From Adiantum capillus-veneris (taxonomy: Eukaryota; Streptophyta; Polypodiopsida; Polypodiales; Pteridaceae), in the NCBI GenBank assembly GCA_014529385.2, contig CM043971.1:95511273-95575272 (forward strand): a DNA stretch of 64,000 bases. The letters run 5' to 3'. A model generated the notes under the pieces. The model saw nothing but the letters and a program-made list of their open reading frames with translations. It was not told where the DNA came from and ran no database searches. The translations under genes and the position numbers were made by a program. This document shows, piece after piece, positions 22,601 to 31,486 of this stretch (position 1 is its first letter; every line of letters begins with the position of its first letter).

Positions 22601-25600
22601 ACAACGGCGAGCTCGAGTCTGTAGCGCCTGTTTACGATCCAAGATTTGCAGGTAAAAGAAATCTAACCAGAGAAAGCAAAAGCATTAGATTGAACCGAAA
22701 ACGATAGAATAGAAAAACTAGGCTATAATAAACAAGGTGAGGTCTCACTAAGGCCTACAAAAAACAAACCACGGAAGAGCACCGGTTGAGAGACAGACAA
22801 AGAAGGGACCAAAATACAGTCATGGAGCATCAAAAATAAATATATTTGGTACAGCAAGCAAAGGGACGGGCAGATACGACGAGGCAAACTATCAGCTATT
22901 CAGTGTTTCTACTTTGACAGGGCCATCACATAGTGCCACAGCAGGTATGGCAAGTTGTTATTAACTAGTGCAGTTGATACGAAAAGGTAGGATGTCTGAA
23001 GTGGTTTCTTAGCTTCTTAAATTCATATAATAGGGGGTCATCATCTTAACAGTTTCAAACAGAAATCATCTGTTTGACACTTGTATGCAGAGAAGCTCTT
23101 GTCCCCTTTTCCCCCAAGCCCCCACACCCTGAGTAGCCCATCCTACCAAAAAACGAGAGGAAAGAACAAACTGGATATTGATTTAGAAAACATAGCCAAA
23201 ATCATGCACCCAATAGAAAGTGTCCGAAACTTAGACTCTGTGATTGTCCTGCTCACCAGATAAGTCATCACTAGCATTCCAATTTCCTTGGCATGCTCTC
23301 CGTTCTAGATGAAGCCAGTAAAATCCCAAATTGACGTATAAAGGGGTGCTTCATACCTTACTGGGATGCAATCCTTTAAATGCTTCACTAGCAACATATA
23401 AAGAAGTTAAAATAGAAACCACATTTAAAATCAGATTGTTATATTCAGCCTACTGTATCATGCATTGCCTTTCTGATCTTTATGATCTAGTATTGGCAAG
23501 ACCCTAAAGCGCCCTAATGTGATGAGGTTCATCCTCTATCATCAATCACCTTCAATTGCATCTCTAGTGACATCGGAAGGGCAAAAGAGCCATGCCAACT
23601 TAGCCTATTACTGTTTTTTCAGTAAGTATTGCAAAGAACTACAATTGGAAATGCTTGCTGAGGTTGTCAATTGCTGCAGGCAAGGCTTAAGCCTGTACTG
23701 CAGGAAATGGCTAGTGGTCCACATGCTCTCTAAAACACATCGTCTCCAAAAAGAAATATATTATCGTTGATGCAAATCCCACCATCCTCCCTCAAATTAG
23801 CCACTCAAAAGAGCAGCTTGCAAGGCAGTAGTACTACAGTCTATAAGGGTCGCTCCTATCACCATTAATGCCAGATCAAATGCGGGAGCCTGCAGACAGT
23901 TCGAGAACCTCAATCTCGGACAATGAACATAACCCAGCGGGTACAAAGCCTCAACCAATAATTAGAAACTCCACTAATATTCGTAAACCACCTCAAAGAA
24001 ACAAAATGGTTTGGAGCTCCAACTACAGCTTTCTCAGGTGCTAATTTGTAGGTCCTTTGCAGCAGCTAATACTGTAGCTGCTAATTAATATCGCAACAAC
24101 ATTCGCCTTGTACTTGCCCAGTGCATGAGGTGGCGAGCCTGGAGGGTACTTGTGGATGTCTCATTTTGTTGTTTTTCATCGCCTCAAGGCACTTTCAACC
24201 ACCTAGCCCATGTGACATGGCATCGTTGGCCCTGTGATGCTTGTGACACACTACTCATGCTGGGTCAATTTGCACACTTTTGTTGGATCCTTGGGTGTAC
24301 ATAGGCGCTATAAAGAGTGCCTCCAAAAGCCTTTGATGTTGGTAAATTGATTAATACATGATTAGTATTGTTTGTAGCCCTTGCAGCGTGTATTTCACCT
24401 GATCTTCGGCTTGGCAGCTCCTGTTACAAGGTCAATACATTGATGTATTGAACAAACAAGTATTTTATAACCTTATGCTGTGGTTCAAGTTATATTAATT
24501 TAGGAGATTGCTTATTGGCGCACATGCAACCACGGTGCTAGCGCTGGATTGACCCCTATGGTGCCAAGCATCGGATGCACTCCCTGCCCTCTGGACGGTG
24601 TGCATCGTGGACCACCTGCTGTTGGAGACGGTGCATGGCACCTGAAGATGCCTCTACTCTTGGACAATGGTAAGCATCGTGTGCGTGTCCCCTCTATTGT
24701 CTGTGCCGGTGCCCGGCACTAGTTGTTTGCCCACGGTTCCTAGCCTCATCAGGCATAAGCGCCACACATATCCATGAAGCAATAAGGAACCTGCCCAGCA
24801 TTGCGTACCCATCACTGCTACTATCAGAGCATGAGCCTTGTCTCTTGTTGTGTCCTTAAACCAGTACTGCTCTCGGATTCATGAATGCGGTGGAAAAAGC
24901 TCGTCCACAAACTTTGGCATCGGCCATTAGCAAGTCAGCCATAGTAGATTTAGAGTTTCGAAACAGTGATGACAATCGATGCAATGGCTTGTGAACAACC
25001 GCTTAATAAGCTACAATAAGCCCAACATGAAAACCTTTGTACGCTTAAATTGAAAAAAACAACGTTGAAGAATTTGTGCTACTGTGCACTGGCAAGAATC
25101 GGGACCCCATCTGTGACATGGAAAATAAATCGGTATGTAGAGTGCACAGCTTGGCCAAACACAGAGCAACCCGAGTTTATTTGCAGGTGGCGGGATCGAT
25201 GTAGTGTGCTTGGCAGGCTGTAGACCATTGTTTCCAGCAGGGATTGGGAGTATACCGGCAGAGATTCGGCATGCCGAGGTCGAAAAACAGGATGGTGGGT
25301 GGACTACACTGCTGGCAGATGCAAGCAACTAGGTAATGGAATCAGACAAACTCTATGATTGAAGGATCCCAAAGTTTGATGTGATGTAGGTTTTTAAAAA
25401 GATGCACTCATCTAGGTTCGCAAAGGGATGATGACATTCCAAGCGCCACCGGTCTTCCCGATGTTTATTTACTCGACCCTTTGCTGCGTTTGTGGCGGCT
25501 CTCCCCTAGACACTTCTAGGGAATTCCAAGCAGCCTTACAAGCTTCTCGTTTGTTGACCTCCTGAATTCTCGTTTCAACATCACACATGGCGAAGGAAGG

Positions 25601-25880
25601 AGGGGGGTGGCGCTAGGTGGCCGAGCCGAGGGCTGGGGTGGTTATGGTCGTGAGCCAAGTAGATGAAGTGTTGACTTGGCTAGGCAAGAGGATGAGTTGC
25701 AACAAGGGGTAGAGCTTAACAGAGGTCAACAGAGGGTAACCAGCCTTGGATGTGTATGGAGGGGAGCTGAATAGCAATAGTGCAGCAACTACGGAAGCAA
25801 CCGAGAGGCAGAGCTTGAGGCGTCAGGTAGAGGGTGTCGAGGATTGTGCACTCACAACACCCAAGGGCATGGAGTTTGGT
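22601..25880. other. Region without a supported gene
   Basis: About 3.3 kb of apparently single-copy sequence in both strands' frames. No domain, terminal repeat or long frame was recognised. 5' exons of the minus-strand protease-like gene could lie here, but I cannot delimit any. Confidence 0.45.
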
Positions 25881-25995
25881 GTGAGGATTACTACTCTTAA
25901 TCCTATTATTATAACTGAAACTTCATGATTAAGAACAAATTGTAACTCAAGAGACTAGAACATCTATAGATTGATTGATTGAATGAGTACATGGG
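25881..25995 (-). other. Detached R/U5 part of the chromovirus LTR (left side of the nested insertion)
   Basis: The chromovirus LTR read on the minus strand (29031 to 28801) stops just after its TATA box, where the 2.8-kb LTR element is inserted. Its continuation must lie left of 25996. The outer limit of the LTR is not visible; 25881 is arbitrary. Confidence 0.45.
25991..25995. other. Target-site duplication ATGGG, left copy
   Basis: The five bases ATGGG directly precede the TG of the 5' LTR and recur at 28801-28805 after the CA of the 3' LTR. Confidence 0.9.
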
Positions 25996-27051
25996 TGTCA
26001 TGTGCGCATCTAACTCTATTGAGCACATGGACAAGCTGCATCTTATTTCTAGATTTCAGTACAGCCTAGGAACTGACTGGCACCTTTGTGAGCCCAGTTA
26101 CGGGACGTGCATGTACAGGCAGTTTAGTTAGTTGAATTCCCTCTAGTTGCACGAGATGGAATCGGGCGTTGTTACACTGACGTGGGCGTCTCGGACTGTC
26201 AGAAAATAGAACATTATGTCGGGCACGTGACCCGGGTCACTCATCATCACAGTTAGGGCCTCCAGATTGGGCCAGAACTGTGCACATTCACATGTAGGCA
26301 TTTAGTATTAAGTGGCTAGGACATTGAAGGGTCATTTTATTAAAGTGACTTTTCACTTTCACTTCTAGGTCGTGGGGGGCTTTTTAGTGCCCCACCTAGA
26401 CTTAGCAGCATATAAGAAGAGACGTCAGTCCTCAGTAGAGCACGTCTTCTGCCAGCGCTACCTGTTGGGAGTTGATCGCCAGCAGTACCCCAGCATCAGT
26501 ATCAATACGAGAGTTAACTCCAGAGTTTTCAGCAGCGTTAACTCCAGAGTTTTCACCAGAGTTAACTCCAGAGTTTTCAGCAGTACATCAGCAAGGACCA
26601 GCGTTTTCAGCCTTGAAGACCAACGTTTTCAACCTTGAAGACCAGCGTTTTCAGCAGTACATTCAGTCATCCAGCATTCAGCCCGCAATACCCCGCAATA
26701 TCAGCATTAGCATTAGCATTAGCATCAGCATCCACAGTAGTACAACATTAGTCTACAGTCAGCATTCATAGTATTCAGCAAGCATCTTGTACGTGTCAGT
26801 CGTGCAATCTACATTAGTACCGCTTCGGCAACGGAGTGGGCCCTTGGAGGGAGGGTTTTGGAACCTCTTGGTGTCAGTGTCTCTCTCTCTCTCTCTCTGT
26901 CTCTCACTCACAGAACATTCTCGCACGTATCTGATTGCACTCTCTCTTCTCTCTATATTCTTCCAAGTAAGGCAGTAAAAGGAACCCTCGAGTCTGTGCA
27001 TCGCACAAGTCCTGAGTCAAAGAACCCTAAAGTCTTCCGTTGCACCTTACA
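25996..27051 (+). repeat. 5' LTR
   Basis: Starts TGTCATGTGC and ends CACCTTACA. A TATA-like 'catataagaag' lies at about 26410. Internal 24-bp units ('gttaactccagagttttcac') and a second 24-bp unit ('ccttgaagacca.cgttttca') are tandemly repeated between 26510 and 26665. A CT-rich stretch lies at 26880-26900. Confidence 0.93.
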
Positions 27052-27052
27052 T

Positions 27053-27064
27053 TGGAATCAAAGC
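27053..27064 (+). other. Primer binding site, initiator tRNA-Met type
   Basis: TGGAATCAAAGC begins one base after the LTR end and matches the plant consensus TGGTATCAGAGC at 10 of 12 positions. Confidence 0.8.
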
Positions 27065-27288
27065 TTAGGAGTGCTTTGGTTTCGCAGCTCAAAGCAGAAG
27101 AAGAAACTCAGTTCAGTCTTCCACTTATCAAGAGCGGTCTTACACTCGCGGTAGGACCAATCGAGGTGAGGCAAGGGAAATCAACCTTGGTGTGAGCGCA
27201 AGGCCGCCAAGGGTGCACGTGCAGGAAGTCACCGGAATTGGGCAAGAAATTTTTTTCTAATCTGTGTGTATTCAGGACATTTATAAAG

Positions 27289-27384
27289 ATGAAGGAGACT
27301 CGACATCGCATTCATGAAGATATAGATCTAGAGTACCAAGACCTACTTGCCTCTTATGCGGACATGGAAGGCATATCACCTTGA
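27289..27384 (+). CDS. Small ORF (31 residues) in the non-autonomous LTR element
   Basis: ATG at 27289, stop TGA at 27382-27384. The product is charged (KETRHRIHEDIDLEYQD) and resembles no family I know. It may be a remnant of a gag N terminus or chance; expression is unknown. Confidence 0.25.
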   Translation: MKETRHRIHEDIDLEYQDLLASYADMEGISP

Positions 27385-27460
27385 TCGCATTCCCGATCTC
27401 TGCATTTAGGCATTCGAATCATGGCATCTAGCTGCATCCATTGTATTTGCCATTGAACCC

Positions 27461-27718
27461 TTGGAGAGGACTCTAGAACCAACTTTCATTCCATCAGCCG
27501 GTAATGTCTTCACCACAGATATTATTTGGGGGCAACTCAGGCTACAGCAAACAGAGTCAGCATTATCTGGTATTGAGCCAGACTGGTATTCGGCAATCGT
27601 AGCATGGCTGGCCGGTAACCCTTATGATAGGTGTTTTCATCACCAGCAGGACCCGCAGTTTCAACAGCACCCACAGCACCCACAATACCCACAGCACAGG
27701 TTTTGGAGGAGTCTTTAG
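27461..27718 (+). CDS. Small ORF (about 85 residues) in the non-autonomous LTR element
   Basis: The frame is also open upstream of 27461. The product contains WGQLRLQQTES, then DWYSAIVAWLAGNPYDRC and a Gln/His/Pro-rich tail built from an imperfect 9-base repeat (cagcaccca). Position between PBS and PPT and the Gln/Pro tail are consistent with a truncated gag. A captured host fragment is the alternative. No ATG context or domain decides between them. Confidence 0.3.
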   Translation: MERTLEPTFIPSAGNVFTTDIIWGQLRLQQTESALSGIEPDWYSAIVAWLAGNPYDRCFHHQQDPQFQQHPQHPQYPQHRFWRSL

Positions 27719-27792
27719 TGGTTTGTGCATCCACAACATCAGAAGCATTCATCATTCAATAGAAGAAGCAGTTCGGTACAATACCTCACTCT

Positions 27793-27805
27793 AAAAAGGG
27801 GGGGA
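27793..27805 (+). other. Polypurine tract
   Basis: AAAAAGGGGGGGA immediately precedes the TG of the 3' LTR, as needed to prime plus-strand DNA synthesis. Confidence 0.88.
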
Positions 27806-28800
27806 TGCCATGTGCGCATCCAACTCTATGAGCACATGGACAAGCTGCATCTTATTTCTAGACTTCAGTACAGCCTAGGAACTGACCTGGCACCTTTGTG
27901 AGCCCAGTTAGAGGACATGCATGTCCAGGCAGTTTAGTTAGTTACATTCCCTCTGGTTGCACGAGATGGAATCGGGCGTTATTACACTGACGTGGGCGCC
28001 TGAGACTGTCAGAAAATAGGACATTATGTCGGGCACGAGACCCGGGTCACTCATCATCACAGTTAGGGACTCCAGATTGGGCCAGAACTGTGCACATTCA
28101 CATGTAGGCATTTAGTATTAAGTGGCTATGACATTGAAGGGTCATTTTATTAAAGTGATTTAAAAGCACGACCTAGACTTAGCAGCATATAAGAAGAGGC
28201 GTCAGCCCTCAGTAGAGCACATCTTTTGCCAGCGCTACCTTTTGGGAGTTGATCGCCAACAGTACCCCAACATCAGTATCAATACCAGAGTTAACTCCAG
28301 ACTTTTCACCAGCGTTAACTCCAGAGTTTTCACCAGAGTTAACTCCAGAGTTTTCAGCAGTACATCAGCAAGGACCAGCGTTTTCAGCCTTGAAGACCAA
28401 CGTTTTCAGCAGTACATTCAGCCATCCAGCATTCAGCCCGCAATACCCCGCAATATCAGCATTAGCATTAGCATCAGAATCAGCAGTAGTACAACATTAG
28501 TCTACAGTCAGCATTCATAGTATTCAGCAAGCATCTTGTAAGTGTCAGTCGTGCAATCTACATTAGTACCGCTTCGGCAACGGAGTGGGCCCTTGGAGGG
28601 AGGGTTTTGGAACCTCTTGGTGTAAGTGTCTCTCTCTCTCTCTCTGTCTCTCACTCACAGAACATTCTCGCACGTATCTAATTGCACTCTCTCTTCTCTC
28701 TCTATATTCTTCCAAGTAAGGCAGTAAGAGGAACCCTTGAGTCTGTGCATCGCACAAGTCCTGAGTCAAAAAACCCTAAAGTCTTCCGCTGCACCTTACA
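27806..28800 (+). repeat. 3' LTR
   Basis: Starts TGCCATGTGC and ends CACCTTACA. Compared with the 5' LTR it lacks part of the segment after 'attttattaaagtga' and one 24-bp unit, which accounts for most of the 61-bp length difference. Scattered substitutions elsewhere show that the insertion is not brand new. Confidence 0.93.
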
Positions 28801-29031
28801 ATGGGCTCCTTTATATAGGAGTTGAAGAGGTACATTTGTAGGGACATGACCTTCCACGAAGGATCATGTCCTTTGGCTAATAGGTATATCTTTTAGGAAC
28901 GTGTAGCCACTCGTGAAGAGCCGCATCTCCTGGTGAAGAGTCATGCTCTGTCGCATAGGACATGACCTTTGGTAGTGGCTCTTCAAGTCTATAAATAGAA
29001 CAGAAACATAGTAAAAGTCACAATCGTGACA
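28801..29031 (-). repeat. Chromovirus 3' LTR, U3 part
   Basis: On the minus strand the LTR begins TGTCACGATTGTGAC at 29031, directly after a polypurine tract (GGGAGGGAA, 29032-29045 region), and reaches a TATA box (TATATAAAGG, about 28808-28817). It is interrupted there by the non-autonomous LTR element; ATGGG at 28801-28805 is the duplicated target. Confidence 0.75.
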
Positions 29032-29117
29032 TTCCCTCCCATTTAAAATAAAACCCCTGGCTAAATGATGGACATCATCCACTTATCAAAGAACGCCTGG
29101 AGCAAGGAAGGGTATTG

Positions 29118-30378
29118 CTACATATCTTCATCACTCTGCCAAGTGGAATCTGATTCATCCAAGTCTTGCCATTTCACAAGAAATTCCATGAAAATTCTTT
29201 TTCTAGTCTCCTTCTGCCTGACATCAAAGATTTCTTCGAGAATAAGAACAAGATGTTCATCTTCAATCTCGGACACATAAGAACACACATCTGGAACAAT
29301 TGAATCTCCTTGCACATATTTCTTCAACCAAGAAATATGGAATGTTGGATGAATCTTTCCCCATGCTGGCGGCAATTCTAACTTATAACTGACAAAGGAA
29401 TTCTTCTTCACAATTTTGAAAGGTCCATAAAAGCGTGGACGCAACTTTGGAAACACAAACGTCACTGTTTGTATCTGTGTGAGGCTACGCACAACAACAG
29501 CAAGTCACCTTCTTCAAATTCTTCATGACGACGGTATTTATTGCCTTTTTTTTTATATTTTTGTTGCACAATGACAATCTTATCTCTAATCTGAATAAGA
29601 ATATTTTGCATTTCCTGAATTAACTGATCTACAAGGGCCACCTTGTGTTGCAAAACAAAGTTAGCAAGAACAATGGGAGTGTGGCCAAAAGGCTGCTTGA
29701 AATGGCGACATGCCAATAGCTGTGTGGAAAGAATTATTATAAGCAAACTCCACCAAAGGAAAATAATCTTCCCAAGAAGCAAGCCGGGTTTGGATGTAAT
29801 GTCTCAGCATTTCTTCAAGAATCTGATTTACTCTCTCAGTTTGTCCATTGGTTTGCGGATGATAGGTTGAACTGAAGCAAAGATTTGTGCCCAATGACTT
29901 AAACAAAGAAGTCCAAAAATGTCCAGTGAACTTTGGATCTCGATAAAAAATAACCGACTTCGGTAATCCATGAATTCTGAAAACATTTTGCATGAACAGG
30001 GCTGCAACATCTGGTGCAGAACAAGCCTTCTTGCATGGAATGAAATGAGACATTTTGGAAAATCTGTCCACCACCACCGAAATCTGAGTGTTGCCTTTTG
30101 AAGAACCTGGCAAACTCGTAATGAAATTCATGCTAACACTTTCCCATCTTTCAGTAGGTATTGGCAAAGGTTTGAGTAATCCTTGGGGAAGCTGTTGGGA
30201 CGCTTTCATAGTTTGACAAGAGTGACAAGCCTTCACAAAGCGGATTACATCAGATTGCATCTGTGGCCAAAAATAAATGATTGACAACAAGCGATATGTC
30301 TTGTTGATTCCAGGATGAGCAACATATAGTGCCAGTTTAAAAAGCCACTGCTCTATGGCTAATTTATTTCGACATCCA
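29118..30378 (-). pseudogene. Chromovirus (Ty3/gypsy) integrase and chromodomain, inactivated
   Basis: On the minus strand the trace begins with the HHCC zinc region (HPGINKT...CHSCQ, about 30330-30215). The integrase core follows, ending in TNGQTERVNQILEEML. After a frameshift near 29700 come the core C terminus and GDLLLL region (29782-29462). After another near 29480 comes the terminal domain and a chromodomain ([11 protein letters not shown]...[15 protein letters not shown], about 29250-29118) that would steer integration to marked chromatin. Two catalytic acidic residues are lost: MDFI reads MNFI (about 30130), and the expected SDRD reads FYRD (about 29945). RT and RNase H are absent. 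The element is dead. Confidence 0.88.
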
Positions 30379-30379
30379 T

Positions 30380-30716
30380 CAAATGCTTTTTACATCAACT
30401 TTTTTCTTATTTCCTTCTTGCAACATTTTATAAAGTAAGTTAAGTTCAGAGTTTTCTACCTGGGGAACTGGGTCGGCAGGAGGTGGAGGTGGAGGTGGAG
30501 GTGGAGGGATGATGTCGTGGATGGCGAGCGTATCACCGGGGCTGCGCGATCTGCCAACTGCTGAAGTGTAGACTGGAGCTGTTGGTGCATGGCCGCCTGC
30601 TCCGCGCGAAAAGAGACAGTCTCCGAGCGCTGTGCCTCCATAAATTGGTACAATGCCACCAGAATTGCTGAGTTGTCGGCAGGGCCTGGGGACGGGGTTG
30701 CCGCCGGAGACTCCAT
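30380..30716 (-). pseudogene. Chromovirus gag N-terminal fragment
   Basis: From ATG 30716 the frame encodes a Pro/Ser-rich start, then a helical stretch (ILVALYQFMEAQRSETVSF) and Gln-rich sequence typical of chromovirus gag N termini. The trace then enters a CCTCCA-type hexamer run (about 30479-30507) and shifts frame. It is joined near 30380 to integrase-linker sequence, so capsid, knuckle, protease, RT and RNase H are missing through a large internal deletion. Confidence 0.6.
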
Positions 30717-30803
30717 AGGCTGCTACTAGGTACATGGAGAAGCTTGAAAAGTCCACCCCTGTGGTGCTGCAGGACTTGGCGGTTCGTTGCTCAGAGACTC
30801 CGA

Positions 30804-31217
30804 CAAGGTGGAAAGGTACATAGTGTACGGTTTAGTTAATGTATGTAAGGTACGTGTCGCGGTACTGGAATTTTTTTTCAGTACGGTACGGTATGTATCA
30901 TTTTCTCGCAACACAAAATATTGCATATTTTTGCATTTTCGTAAGGAGTCGAGACTAATACTTTAAGAGTCAAAACTAGGCTTTAGCACGGCTACACTAG
31001 TCTCTACTTTAGCATGATTCAGACACTTAAACATGATTCAAGGACTTAAGGCTTGACAAGCATTGGTTACTCACTTAACAATGTTAGGTGGTGGAGCCTG
31101 ATCTGTTTCCCACGACATCTTTGGAACACCTCTATTTATTCTTATTGCCAGGGGGATCCAAGGAGGGGCGGCGACACATTGATTTTGTATATGATTTCAA
31201 CCAAAATTGGGAGAGAA

Positions 31218-31279
<62 letters not shown>

Positions 31280-31486
31280 TATGCAACGAAGCAATGGGCA
31301 ATTTGAAGGCCAATAACTATCTTAAAGAACTGCTATTATCATATATGGCTGTCCAAAATTCCAAAATTCCCAAAAAAAATAAATAAAAAATTGACCGTGT
31401 ACACTACGGACCCGTACGTACCGATCCGTACCGTACGACTTTACCATACAGTACGGATCCGTACAGTACGTATGCATGCAACCTTG
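30804..31486. mobile_element. hAT-like non-autonomous DNA transposon (683 bp)
   Basis: The ends are inverted: CAAGGTGG... at 30804 and ...CAACCTTG at 31486 (reverse complement CAAGGTTG). It is flanked by GACTCCGA (30796-30803) and GACTCCGG (31487-31494), an 8-bp duplication with one mismatch. Both subterminal regions are crowded with GTACGG/CCGTAC motifs in opposite orientation. There is no transposase ORF. The interior carries a (GA)n array. It interrupts the pre-gag reading frame, which is continuous when the element and one duplication are ignored. Confidence 0.8.
31221..31277. repeat. (GA)n microsatellite
   Basis: About 28 GA units, inside the hAT-like element. Confidence 0.97.

Larger units (their letters stand above)
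25996..28800 (+). mobile_element. Complete non-autonomous LTR retrotransposon (2805 bp)
   Basis: It has two LTRs (1056 and 995 bp) that begin TG and end CA, a PBS directly after the 5' LTR, a polypurine tract directly before the 3' LTR, and a perfect ATGGG target duplication. The 754-bp interior has no gag-pol domains, only small frames. LTR length exceeds that of typical TRIMs, so it is better called a small non-autonomous LTR element, mobilised in trans by an autonomous relative. It is inserted a few bases downstream of the TATA box in a chromovirus LTR. Confidence 0.93.
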
